A DNA stretch of 64,000 nucleotides from Burkholderiales bacterium (GTDB lineage Bacteria; Pseudomonadota; Gammaproteobacteria; Burkholderiales; Burkholderiaceae_D), in the NCBI GenBank assembly GCA_947451925.1, contig CANGAW010000006.1:1-64000 (forward strand). Direction: 5' to 3'. The notes under the pieces are model-generated. The model was not told the DNA's origin. It did no database searches and saw only the letters and a list, made by a program, of their open reading frames with translations. Made by a program: the position numbers and the translations under genes. This document shows, piece by piece, positions 48,536 through 57,454 of this stretch; position 1 is the stretch's first letter, and every line of letters begins with the position of its first letter.

Positions 48536-51500
48536 GTGGCACGCAAGCGATTAATTAATTTCTTACACACGGCTAGCGCCATCAAGCAAAGTCATCCTAT
48601 CAGAGAGTCGCTGGCCTTAGCCCGCCAGCGTTTAGAGCGTGGCTTTACCACTGCCAATCAGGTCACGCATCATGCGCTGTCCTGGATTCTGGTCGCCTTG
48701 TGCATTGCTTATTTTGTATTTTGCGGCCTGCTGCTGTCCTTGCGCTATGTCGTTCTGCCCAACATCGATCGCTACAAACCCCAGGTTGAACAGCTTGCCA
48801 GCCATTTTCTGGCGCGGCCGGTGTCGATCAATACCATTCATGCCAGCTGGCGTGGTTTGCATCCCAGCCTGCGTTTCAATGATGTGGTTATTCACAACCA
48901 GCAGGGTGAAGCGGCGCTCAAACTCCCTGAGGTATCGGCCACGCTTTCATGGTGGTCCATACTCGTTGGTGACTTGCGGCTGTACCAGCTTGAGTTCTTG
49001 CGTCCGGATCTGGAAATTGAACGTGATTCAGCAGGCAAAATCTTCGTTGCCGGTTTGCTGATCAATACCGATACACCCGCTGGCGGACATGGCATCAACT
49101 GGTTGCTGGCCCAGCGAGAAATCGTGGTGCGTAATGGTTGGGTACGCTGGATTGACCGGCAGCGCGATGCACCGGAACTGGTGTTTGATCATGTCGATCT
49201 GGTTTTGCAAAATAAATGGCGCACGCACCGACTCGGCCTGAAGGCGACGCCGCCGGCCGAGCTGGCCGCACCGATTGATTTGCGGGCCGAGTTCAAACAT
49301 CAGCCGTTTGCCAGCAGTGCGTCGGATTACGACAACTGGACCGGGCAACTATATGCCGACTGGCGTCATACCAATCTGGAAAAATGGAAAAAATACATTG
49401 ATTACCCGTTTGAGCTTTCCGGTGGCAGTGGTGCAGTTCGCGCCTGGCTGGATTTTGACCGGGGTGTTGTCACCAATCTGACCGCCGATCTGGGGCTTGC
49501 CGATCTTGCTGTGCGTCTTGGCAAAGACCTTGAGTTGCTGAAGTTAGTGGAAGTCAGCGGCCGTATTTCTGCCGGCGAAGTGGCAACTGGCCTGAAACAG
49601 CAACTACTGTCTTTTGGTGCACGCGGCCATGCGTTGAAGCTGACCAATTTTTCTTTGCGCACCGATCAGGGCGTCGTCATGCCAGACACCACCATCAGCA
49701 CGCTTTTTACTGCCGGCAGCAGGGGCCGTCCGGAACAGCGTGAATTAAATATCAGCGCACTCGATCTCGATACGCTGACACTGTTGCTCGGTCATCTGCC
49801 CCTGTCTGTGCCTGAGCGGGAAATGCTGACCAGTCTGGCGCCTGGCGGTCAGTTGCAAGACCTGGCCGCCAGCTGGGAGGGCAGCCTGCCCGGCGACGGC
49901 AAATATCGCCTGAGTGGGAAATTCACCAATCTGGGCTTGAAGCCTCAGCCGGCGCGTGCCGAGCATTTTGCGGTGCCGGGTTTTGAAGGCTTGTCCGGCA
50001 AAGTCGATCTGGATCAGGATGGCGGCAAAGTCGAACTCAATGGCAAAAACGCAAAATTGTTCTTGCTCGATTATTTCCCCGATCCGGTTTTGCCTTTTGA
50101 TGAGTTGGCGTTGAACGCCAGCTGGGCCATGCGTCAAGCCAATAAGCTCAACGTCAAAGTCAGCGCGATGCAGTTTTCTCAGGCCGGCATCAAAGGTTCG
50201 CTCGAAGGCGCCTACAGTTTGCCGCTGCCGGCTGTGGCAGGCAAATTTGGCGACTTGGATATCAAGGTGCATGTGCCCAGCGTGGAGCTGAACCAGGTCG
50301 CCCGTTTTGTGCCCAGTGTGGCACCTGCTAAAACCCGGGAATGGATGGCTGGTGCGATGCTAGCCGGTAGCGCCAAAGAAGTGGACATCGTGGTCAAAGG
50401 CAACCTGGATAAATTTCCCTTCCAGATTAAAAAAGGCGACAAGCAGCCTTCTGGCGTGTTTAAAATTTCCGGGAAAATTCAGGATGCCACGCTCAGTCCA
50501 GGCTACGATCAATTTGCTCAGGACAAGCGCACGCTGTTGTGGCCACAGATTGACGGCATTGATGGCAATGTGGTGCTCGACGGTACCCGTTTAGCTATTC
50601 ATGCTGATCATGCCAAAACGGCAGGCGTTGCGCTCTCCGAGATCAGTGCCACCATCCCTGATTATTGGGCCGAGCGTGCCATGCTCGAAGTCAGCGGCAC
50701 GGCCAATGGCGCTTTGCAGTCTATGCTCGCCTATGTCAGCGCCACGCCTGTCAGCTCCTGGATCGATGGCGTAACCGACGAGTTCGCCACAACAGGCAAT
50801 GCACGGCTGGCATTGAAATTACAAATGTCGCTGTTTGATCCCACTCAATCGACGGTGCAGGGTGCCGTGCATTTCATGGGCAACGAACTGCAGTTGGCGC
50901 GCGATATGCCGGCCTTGCAGCAAACCGCCGGCGATCTGAGTTTTTCAGAAAAAGGATTTCAGCTCAACGGTGTGCAGGGTGCTTTTATTGGTGGCCCGGC
51001 GCAGGTCAGCGGCGGCTCGCAACGTGATGGCAGCGTGCAAATCAAAGTCGAAGGCAACGCGGTCGCCGAGGGCGTCGCCAATGCTTTCCACAGTCAGGAC
51101 TTGCGCCGGCTGATGAAAAAATTCAATGGCAGTACGCGCTACAACGCCGTGTTGCGCATCAAGGATCAGCGACCGCAACTAACCATCGAATCCTCACTCG
51201 CTGGCCTGGCCATTGATCTGCCCGCACCGCTCAATAAAACTGCCACAGAGATTTTGCCGCTGCGCTTTCTGCTCTCGCCAGTGCCGCCCTATGAGCAGGC
51301 GATGCAGTCTGAAGAGATACGCATAGGCTTGGGCAAAGCCATCGCTGCACGCTATATACGGCAGCGCTCGAACGCTAAAAATGCGTCATGGAAGATGGTA
51401 CGTGGCAGTATCGGCGTCAATTCACCACTGCCGCAACCCGACAGTGGTCTGGCTGCCAACGTCAACCTGCCGGTGCTTAATATTGATCAATGGCGTAGTG

Positions 51501-52702
51501 CGGTGTCGACCTTGCTGCCGGAATCCGGTGTGCAGGAAAGCGCTCAAGGCGCAGCGAGTCCTGATTTTTCTGCCTATGTGCTGCCTGATTTGCTGGGTAT
51601 ACGCGCCAATCAACTGATCGTGGCTGACAAGACTTTCAATAATGCGGTGCTGGGTGCATCACGACCGCGTGGCAACTGGCAAGTCAATATCCATTCAGAT
51701 CAGGTGGTCGGTTATGCGACCTGGAACGACCCGTATTCAGAGCGTGGCGCCGGCAAGATCACTGCGCGACTGGTGTCTTTGGTGATTCCGCAATCGACCG
51801 CGTCGGATGTGACGGCGCTGTTGAGCGGGAAATCGGCGGCCACTCCCTTACCCGGGCTGGACATCATCGCCGACAATTTTGAACTGCTGGATAAAAAACT
51901 CGGACATCTGGAGCTGAGCGCCACCAATGCCGGCTTTGGCGCTGGCCGTGAATGGCGTATTAGTCGCCTGCTGGTTTCTAATCCTGATGCCAGCCTCAAA
52001 GCCAGTGGCAAGTGGTCGGTATTGAATGGCAATAGCCAGTCAGCGCTGCGTTATGAACTCGACATTGCCGACGCCGGACGTCTGCTTGATCGTTTCGGTT
52101 TTGAGCGCTTGCTCAAAGGCGGCAAAGGCAAGATGGACGGCGAGTTGAGTTGGGAAGGCTCGCCCTATGCGTTCGACTTGCCGAGCCTGTCGGGTGACCT
52201 GAATCTGAGCGTGGCCTCCGGCCAGTTTTTGAAAGTGGATCCCGGTGTAGCTAAACTGCTGGGTGTGATGAGCCTGCAATCCTTGCCGCGGCGGCTGGTA
52301 CTGGATTTTCGTGACCTGTTTTCGGAAGGCTTTTCCTTTGACAGTATTGCCAGCACCGCCACCATCAAACGCGGCTTGCTCAAGACCGATAGTTTCAAGA
52401 TGCGCGGCGTCAATGCGCTGGTGATGATGGATGGTTCGGTGGATCTGACGGAAGAAACGCAAAACCTCAACGTCGTGGTTATTCCTGAACTCAACGCCGG
52501 TGGCGCATCAGTGTTGTATGGTCTGGCGGTTAATCCGGTCATTGGGCTGGGCACCTTTCTGGCCCAGTTATTTTTGCGCAATCCACTGTCGCAGGCCATG
52601 ACGCAGGAATATCAGATCACCGGTCCGTGGAAGGACCCGGCAGTGAAGAAACTGAGTAGCCGCAATAAGCCTGCTGAGCCGCTGCCGGCAGCAGCTGATT
52701 GA
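48536..52702 (+). CDS. yhdP: YhdP family AsmA-like envelope protein
   Basis: A very long protein (about 1,390 residues) with one membrane helix near the N-terminus (WILVALCIAYFVFCGLLLS) and a beta-rich, repetitive periplasmic body ending in an AsmA-like C-terminal region (LVMMDGSVDLTEETQNLNV, GLAVNPVIGLGTFLAQLF). E. coli YhdP, with TamB and YdbH, carries phospholipid to the outer membrane. The start is uncertain: no ATG exists; GTG 48536 is chosen, but GTG 48467 (overlapping glnE) and TTG 48521 are alternatives. It is followed by the amidase and tldD in the same order as in many proteobacteria. Confidence 0.92.
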   Translation: MARKRLINFLHTASAIKQSHPIRESLALARQRLERGFTTANQVTHHALSWILVALCIAYFVFCGLLLSLRYVVLPNIDRYKPQVEQLASHFLARPVSINTIHASWRGLHPSLRFNDVVIHNQQGEAALKLPEVSATLSWWSILVGDLRLYQLEFLRPDLEIERDSAGKIFVAGLLINTDTPAGGHGINWLLAQREIVVRNGWVRWIDRQRDAPELVFDHVDLVLQNKWRTHRLGLKATPPAELAAPIDLRAEFKHQPFASSASDYDNWTGQLYADWRHTNLEKWKKYIDYPFELSGGSGAVRAWLDFDRGVVTNLTADLGLADLAVRLGKDLELLKLVEVSGRISAGEVATGLKQQLLSFGARGHALKLTNFSLRTDQGVVMPDTTISTLFTAGSRGRPEQRELNISALDLDTLTLLLGHLPLSVPEREMLTSLAPGGQLQDLAASWEGSLPGDGKYRLSGKFTNLGLKPQPARAEHFAVPGFEGLSGKVDLDQDGGKVELNGKNAKLFLLDYFPDPVLPFDELALNASWAMRQANKLNVKVSAMQFSQAGIKGSLEGAYSLPLPAVAGKFGDLDIKVHVPSVELNQVARFVPSVAPAKTREWMAGAMLAGSAKEVDIVVKGNLDKFPFQIKKGDKQPSGVFKISGKIQDATLSPGYDQFAQDKRTLLWPQIDGIDGNVVLDGTRLAIHADHAKTAGVALSEISATIPDYWAERAMLEVSGTANGALQSMLAYVSATPVSSWIDGVTDEFATTGNARLALKLQMSLFDPTQSTVQGAVHFMGNELQLARDMPALQQTAGDLSFSEKGFQLNGVQGAFIGGPAQVSGGSQRDGSVQIKVEGNAVAEGVANAFHSQDLRRLMKKFNGSTRYNAVLRIKDQRPQLTIESSLAGLAIDLPAPLNKTATEILPLRFLLSPVPPYEQAMQSEEIRIGLGKAIAARYIRQRSNAKNASWKMVRGSIGVNSPLPQPDSGLAANVNLPVLNIDQWRSAVSTLLPESGVQESAQGAASPDFSAYVLPDLLGIRANQLIVADKTFNNAVLGASRPRGNWQVNIHSDQVVGYATWNDPYSERGAGKITARLVSLVIPQSTASDVTALLSGKSAATPLPGLDIIADNFELLDKKLGHLELSATNAGFGAGREWRISRLLVSNPDASLKASGKWSVLNGNSQSALRYELDIADAGRLLDRFGFERLLKGGKGKMDGELSWEGSPYAFDLPSLSGDLNLSVASGQFLKVDPGVAKLLGVMSLQSLPRRLVLDFRDLFSEGFSFDSIASTATIKRGLLKTDSFKMRGVNALVMMDGSVDLTEETQNLNVVVIPELNAGGASVLYGLAVNPVIGLGTFLAQLFLRNPLSQAMTQEYQITGPWKDPAVKKLSSRNKPAEPLPAAAD

Positions 52703-52736
52703 ACAACACAAACGCAATACAAGCGAAGAGGCCGGC

Positions 52737-53567
52737 ATGCAAAATCAGCTAATCATCAGTGCCGTGCAAATGGTCTCGACGCCGGATCCTGTCATCAATA
52801 TGCAGCATGCAGCGCAGCGCATTCGCGAGGCCGCGGATGCGGGGGCAACGATGGTCTTGTTGCCCGAGTATTGGTCGGTGCTGGGTTTGCGGGACACGGA
52901 CAAACTGGCCTTTGCCGAAAACGCGGGCGCAGGGCCCTTGCAAGATTTCATGGCGGGCATGGCGCAAGAGTGTGGCGTGTGGCTGATAGGTGGCACCATT
53001 CCTTTGAACTCTGGCGAGCCGGGAAAAGTTTTCAACACCACCCTGGCTTATGACGCCAATGGCAGTCAGCTTGGGCGTTACGACAAAATTCATTTGTTTG
53101 GTTTTACCCGTGGCGAAGAATCCTATGATGAGTCGCGCACCATCGTCGCCGGCAACGACGTGGTGGTGCTGGAAACACCGCTGGGCCGGGTTGGTCTGTC
53201 GATTTGTTATGACCTGCGTTTTCCGGAACTCTATCGGGCTATGGGCCAATGCCAGCTGATTGTGATGCCGGCTGCCTTCACTTACACCACCGGCCGTGCG
53301 CACTGGGAAATTTTGCTGCGCGCGCGGGCGATTGAAAACCAGTGTTATGTGCTGGCCGCAGCGCAAGGCGGGCAACATCAGAATGGCCGTCGTACCTGGG
53401 GGCACAGCATGGTGATTGATCCCTGGGGTGAGATTCTGTCGCAGCTGCCTGAAGGCGAGGGCGTGGTCAGCGCAGAAATTGACGCCACACATCTGGCCGG
53501 CGTGCGCGCCAGTTTGCCGGCACTATCGCACCGAAAGTTAGTGTCCCGGTATTCCAAGCGGGATTAG
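52737..53567 (+). CDS. Carbon-nitrogen hydrolase (Nit1/deaminated glutathione amidase-like)
   Basis: A 276-residue nitrilase-superfamily amidase. Catalytic triad: Glu in MVLLPEYW, Lys in RYDKIHLFGF, Cys in SICYDLRFPELYR. The sequence is close to the Nit1/YbeM-type group, whose members hydrolyse deaminated glutathione as metabolite repair; the substrate here is inferred. AAGAGG precedes the ATG. It sits 34 bases after yhdP and 64 before tldD. Confidence 0.9.
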   Translation: MQNQLIISAVQMVSTPDPVINMQHAAQRIREAADAGATMVLLPEYWSVLGLRDTDKLAFAENAGAGPLQDFMAGMAQECGVWLIGGTIPLNSGEPGKVFNTTLAYDANGSQLGRYDKIHLFGFTRGEESYDESRTIVAGNDVVVLETPLGRVGLSICYDLRFPELYRAMGQCQLIVMPAAFTYTTGRAHWEILLRARAIENQCYVLAAAQGGQHQNGRRTWGHSMVIDPWGEILSQLPEGEGVVSAEIDATHLAGVRASLPALSHRKLVSRYSKRD

Positions 53568-53631
53568 CCGCAATCCAGTATGATTTTGAATCCTGTCGTC
53601 TGCCCGCCGAATTCTATTTTCCCCCGAAGCC

Positions 53632-55092
53632 ATGAAGCTATTTGAACCGAATCTGCAATCCCAAAGCCTTGCCCGTGAGATTTTGCTCACGCCCTATGGA
53701 CTTGACGAGAGTCATTTGCTCAAAGCCCTGGGTTCGATCTTTACGCACCGCGTCGATTACGCCGATCTGTATTTTCAGTTCACCCGCAGTGAAAGCTGGA
53801 GCCTGGAAGAAGGCATCGTCAAGACCGGCAGTTTTTCGATTGATCAGGGCGTCGGTATCCGCGCCGTGTCGGGCGACAAAACCGCGTTTTCCTATTCGGA
53901 TGAAATTTCCGAGCGGGCCTTGCTGGAAGCCGCTGCTGCCACTCGCACCATCGCCCGTCAGGGCGCCGGCCGCGTCAAAGTCGCGTCACAGCTTACCGCC
54001 GGCGGCGCCCGTGCGCTGTATCTGCCGCATGATCCTTTGGCTTCGCTCGACGCTACAGCCAAGGTCAAGCTGGTGGAAAAGCTGGAGCGCATGGCCCGCG
54101 CCAAAGACCCGCGGGTGGTGCAGGTGATGGCAGGCTTGTCGGGTGAATACGATGTGGTGCTGGTGGTGCGCAGCGATGGCGTGATTGCTGCCGATATTCG
54201 TCCGCTTGTCAGACTGTCCCTGACCGTGATCGCCGAGCAGGATGGCCGGCGTGAAGTCGGCAGCGCAGGCGGTGGTGGCCGTTATGACTACGCGTACTTT
54301 ACCGATGCCTTGCTGGACAACTATGCGAGCGAAGCAGTGGCGTCGGCGCTGGTGAATCTGGACGCCCGTCCGGCACCGGCCGGACCGATGACGGTCGTAC
54401 TCGGACCTGGCTGGCCCGGTATCCTGCTGCATGAGGCGATTGGCCACGGTCTGGAAGGCGACTTCAATCGCAAGGGTTCGAGCGCTTTTTCTGGTCGCAT
54501 TGGTGAGCGCGTTGCGGCCAAAGGCGTAACCGTGGTCGACGACGGCACGATTGCCGACCGCCGTGGTTCGCTCAACATTGACGATGAAGGCAACCCGACC
54601 CAGTGCACGACGCTGATCGAAGACGGTATTTTGAAAGGCTATATTCAGGACACGCTCAATGCGCGACTGATGAAAATGCCGGTAACAGGCAATGCCCGCC
54701 GTGAATCTTTTGCGCACTTGCCGATGCCGCGCATGACCAACACCTATATGCTCGCCGGCGACCGTGATCCGGCCGAGATTCTGGCCTCGGTAAAAAATGG
54801 TCTGTATGCGAGTAATTTCGGTGGTGGTCAGGTTGATATCACCAATGGCAAATTTGTCTTTTCTGCCAGCGAAGCCTGGATGATCGAAGACGGCAAACTG
54901 ACCTATCCGGTCAAGGGCGCAACCCTGATTGGCAATGGTCCCGATATTTTGAATCGGGTCTCCATGATCGGTAATGACCTGAAGCTCGATCCGGGCGTGG
55001 GCGTATGCGGCAAAGAAGGGCAGAGCGTGCCGGTCGGTGTTGGTCAGCCAACTTTACGTATTGAAGGCATGACGGTTGGCGGCACGGCTTAG
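53632..55092 (+). CDS. tldD: Metalloprotease TldD
   Basis: A 486-residue TldD, which with TldE/PmbA forms a heterodimeric zinc protease acting on unfolded peptides such as microcin and CcdA. The metal site is in [14 protein letters not shown] (His near residue 267), with the [15 protein letters not shown] and GNGPDIL C-terminal segments. It ends about 100 bases before the putative aroG leader peptide, so read-through into that leader is possible. Confidence 0.96.
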   Translation: MKLFEPNLQSQSLAREILLTPYGLDESHLLKALGSIFTHRVDYADLYFQFTRSESWSLEEGIVKTGSFSIDQGVGIRAVSGDKTAFSYSDEISERALLEAAAATRTIARQGAGRVKVASQLTAGGARALYLPHDPLASLDATAKVKLVEKLERMARAKDPRVVQVMAGLSGEYDVVLVVRSDGVIAADIRPLVRLSLTVIAEQDGRREVGSAGGGGRYDYAYFTDALLDNYASEAVASALVNLDARPAPAGPMTVVLGPGWPGILLHEAIGHGLEGDFNRKGSSAFSGRIGERVAAKGVTVVDDGTIADRRGSLNIDDEGNPTQCTTLIEDGILKGYIQDTLNARLMKMPVTGNARRESFAHLPMPRMTNTYMLAGDRDPAEILASVKNGLYASNFGGGQVDITNGKFVFSASEAWMIEDGKLTYPVKGATLIGNGPDILNRVSMIGNDLKLDPGVGVCGKEGQSVPVGVGQPTLRIEGMTVGGTA

Positions 55093-55195
55093 TCTCTGTC
55101 AGTGCCTGGTTTGCCGGCTACTTGCGGCGCTGCTTGCCAAATTCACTGATTTATAGCACCATCGGTTTTCACGTTGACTTGTTAGGCGAAAATTC

Positions 55196-55267
55196 ATGTC
55201 CTGCCTGGGTTTTTATTTTTATACGCACTTTAGCTATTCCAGCCAAACGGCGGTGGAGAAGCGGTAA
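55196..55267 (+). CDS. Putative Phe/Tyr-rich leader peptide of aroG
   Basis: A 23-codon frame from ATG 55196 to TAA 55265-55267. Residues 5-14 read GFYFYTHFSY: three Phe (all TTT) and three Tyr (all TAT). A weak ribosome site AGG (55184-55186) lies upstream. The frame ends 43 bases before a terminator and 101 bases before aroG. Leader peptides rich in the end-product amino acid are the sensors of classical transcription attenuators (pheA, trp, his). No clear promoter was found; the tldD transcript may feed it. Confidence 0.7.
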   Translation: MSCLGFYFYTHFSYSSQTAVEKR

Positions 55268-55337
55268 GTTCACGTAAATGTAAAAACAAACGAGACAAAC
55301 CGAAATTCTTAAAAACCGCCAGGAATGGCGGTTTTTT
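55249..55337 (+). promoter_or_regulatory. Candidate transcription attenuator in front of aroG
   Basis: The terminator is AAAAACCGCC (55311-55320), loop AGGAAT, GGCGGTTTTT (55327-55336), then T. GGCGGT at 55249-55254, inside the end of the leader frame, is the same sequence as the right arm and so can pair with ACCGCC (55315-55320) instead, which would break the terminator. A ribosome stalled at the Phe/Tyr codons would leave 55249-55254 free; one reaching the stop codon would cover it. The antiterminator helix is only 6 bp across a 60-base loop, a weak point of the model. Confidence 0.6.
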
Positions 55338-55368
55338 ATTGTTTACGAAAACCGTACCTGGAGAAGCT

Positions 55369-56436
55369 ATGCCCCGCACCGATGACCTGAGGATTCGAGA
55401 ATTGAAAGAACTGACGCCACCATCGCATCTGATCCGCGAGTTTCCCTGCTCGGATCACATAGCCAGTGTCACGGCCAATGCGCGCACCTCTCTGCACCGT
55501 ATTCTGCACGGTCAGGATGACCGGATGATGGTGGTGATCGGGCCTTGCTCGATTCACGATACCAAGGCAGCGATGGAATACGCGAACCGGCTGGTCAAAG
55601 AGCGCGCCCGCTTCAAGGATGATCTGGAAATCGTGATGCGCGTGTACTTCGAAAAGCCGCGCACCACAGTGGGCTGGAAAGGGCTGATCAACGATCCTTT
55701 CCTCGACAACAGTTTTCGCATCAATGATGGTCTGCGCATCGCCCGTGAACTGCTGATGAACATTAATGAACTCGGCCTGCCGGCAGGCACCGAATTCCTC
55801 GACGTGATCAGCCCGCAGTACATAGCCGACCTGATCAGCTGGGGCGCGATTGGTGCGCGCACCACGGAATCGCAAGTCCATCGCGAACTGGCATCCGGCT
55901 TGTCCTGTCCGGTCGGTTTCAAGAACGGCACCGATGGCAATATCAAGATTGCCGTCGATGCGATCAAGGCCGCATCGCAACCGCATCACTTTTTGTCCGT
56001 GACCAAGGGCGGGCATTCGGCCATTGTGTCAACCAACGGCAATGAAGACTGTCACATCATTCTGCGCGGCGGCAAGGCACCAAACTATGATGCAGCCAGC
56101 GTCGAAGCGGCTTGCAAAGACATCGCGGCTTCAGGTCTGGCTTCGCGCCTGATGATCGACGCCTCGCATGCCAACAGCTCGAAGAAGCCGGAAAATCAGG
56201 TACCGGTCTGCGCCGATATCGCGATGCAAGTCGCCGCTGGTGATGATCGTATCGTTGGCGTCATGGTCGAATCCCATCTGGTGGGCGGTCGTCAGGATCT
56301 GGTCGTGGGCAAGGAATTGACTTATGGTCAGTCGGTTACCGATGGCTGCATCGACTGGGACAGCAGCCTGCAAGTGCTGGAAGGTCTGGCTGCTGCGGTA
56401 CGTCAGCGGCGTCTGGCCAAGAGCGCGGAAGCATAA
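55369..56436 (+). CDS. aroG: 3-deoxy-7-phosphoheptulonate synthase (DAHP synthase, AroF/G/H type)
   Basis: The first enzyme of the shikimate pathway, condensing PEP and erythrose-4-phosphate. 355 residues from ATG 55369 with TGGAGAAG upstream. It closely resembles E. coli AroG: DDLRIRELKELTPP, VVIGPCSIHD, VYFEKPRTTVGWKGLINDP, GARTTESQVHRELASGLSC, MIDASHANSSK. Which amino acid inhibits the enzyme cannot be read off, but Phe or Tyr fits the leader peptide upstream. A strong terminator follows, so aroG is the only gene behind the attenuator. Confidence 0.95.
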   Translation: MPRTDDLRIRELKELTPPSHLIREFPCSDHIASVTANARTSLHRILHGQDDRMMVVIGPCSIHDTKAAMEYANRLVKERARFKDDLEIVMRVYFEKPRTTVGWKGLINDPFLDNSFRINDGLRIARELLMNINELGLPAGTEFLDVISPQYIADLISWGAIGARTTESQVHRELASGLSCPVGFKNGTDGNIKIAVDAIKAASQPHHFLSVTKGGHSAIVSTNGNEDCHIILRGGKAPNYDAASVEAACKDIAASGLASRLMIDASHANSSKKPENQVPVCADIAMQVAAGDDRIVGVMVESHLVGGRQDLVVGKELTYGQSVTDGCIDWDSSLQVLEGLAAAVRQRRLAKSAEA

Positions 56437-56464
56437 AGCACTGCTTGCTTTTTTTAAGAGGAAG

Positions 56465-56501
56465 AGCCGGGTTCTGTGTATTGCAGAACCCGGCTTTTTT
56501 C
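56465..56501 (+). terminator. Intrinsic terminator after aroG
   Basis: AGCCGGGTTCTG (56465-56476) / CAGAACCCGGCT (56484-56495) with a seven-base loop and a T tail that reaches the stop codon of the convergent iclR-type gene. Confidence 0.93.
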
Positions 56502-57294
56502 ATGCCCGGCCAGTGGCCTGCAAGTGACCCAGCCGGTTTGATACGTCGTCGGCGCAGCGTTTGATTTTTTTCGCGATCTCGCCGGTCCAGCTGGCATCGA
56601 AATAGCCGGCCGGTCCAATGGCGGTAATCCCCAGTCGGATGACGCCGGTGTGTTCGAAAACCGGTGCGCAAATCGCATTAATGCCGGGGATCGGTTCGCC
56701 CTGCACCCGCGCCATGCCGCGCTTTCTGATATCCGCCAATAGGGGTTCGATTTCTTTCAGTGGTTTGCCGGAGGCACCAAAGCCGGCGGCCACGCCATTG
56801 CGGTTTTCCTGCGCTATCATTCGCTCAACCTGCATGGGTGGCAGGAAGGCGGCAAACACGCGGCCGGTGGCGGTGGACTGTATCGACATCACGGTGCCGG
56901 TGCGCATATTGACGTGAATCGGATAGCTGGATTCGCTGATGTAAATAATCGTCGGCCCCTGATTGCCGAGTACCGACAGCCCGACCGTCTGATCGATTTC
57001 GGACGCGAGTTGGGTCACCATCGGAATCGCAATGCGTACCGGGTCGAGCAAATGCAGGCTGATCAAGCCAAGCTGCAGCGCAAAGGGGCCCAGTTCATAG
57101 CGGCCAGTCAGCGGATCTTGTTCGATCATGCCAAAACTACTGAAGCTGACCAGATAGGGATGGGCCTTGGCCGACGGCATGCCAGCCTTTTTTGCCAGGT
57201 CGCCCAGACTCATGGGCCGGCCTTCGTCGACTAAGGTCGCAAGCAGTCGCCCGCCGATTTCAATTGACTGGATGCCGCGCCGACTCTTATCCAT
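56500..57294 (-). CDS. IclR family transcriptional regulator
   Basis: A 264-residue regulator with an N-terminal winged helix-turn-helix (RGIQSIEIGGRLLATLVDEG, MSLGDLAKKAGMPSAKAHPYLV) and a C-terminal IclR effector domain (RTGTVMSIQSTATGRVFAAFL, VQGEPIPGINAICAPVF). IclR proteins of this type commonly sense aromatic acids or their breakdown products. It is divergent from, and probably controls, the aromatic operon that starts at 57455. Confidence 0.92.
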   Translation of the reverse strand: MDKSRRGIQSIEIGGRLLATLVDEGRPMSLGDLAKKAGMPSAKAHPYLVSFSSFGMIEQDPLTGRYELGPFALQLGLISLHLLDPVRIAIPMVTQLASEIDQTVGLSVLGNQGPTIIYISESSYPIHVNMRTGTVMSIQSTATGRVFAAFLPPMQVERMIAQENRNGVAAGFGASGKPLKEIEPLLADIRKRGMARVQGEPIPGINAICAPVFEHTGVIRLGITAIGPAGYFDASWTGEIAKKIKRCADDVSNRLGHLQATGRA

Positions 57295-57372
57295 AAAATG
57301 TCCAGTGATTGGGTTGGCTGAATAATACGGATCATTTAATCTAAAGTAAATTATTCGTTAATAGCAAACTAA

Positions 57373-57399
57373 TTGACCTAAACCGAATTTCGGCATAAT
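57373..57399 (+). promoter_or_regulatory. Candidate promoter and operator of the aromatic operon
   Basis: TTGACC (57373-57378), 15-base spacer, CATAAT (57394-57399). A small palindrome CCGAA-T-TTCGG (57383-57393) fills the spacer, a position where a bound regulator such as the divergent IclR protein would block RNA polymerase. Confidence 0.5.
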
Positions 57400-57454
57400 C
57401 TTTCCGCAGTTTTGAATGTCCATCATTTGCCATGCGCATTAGCGGGAGAACCCA

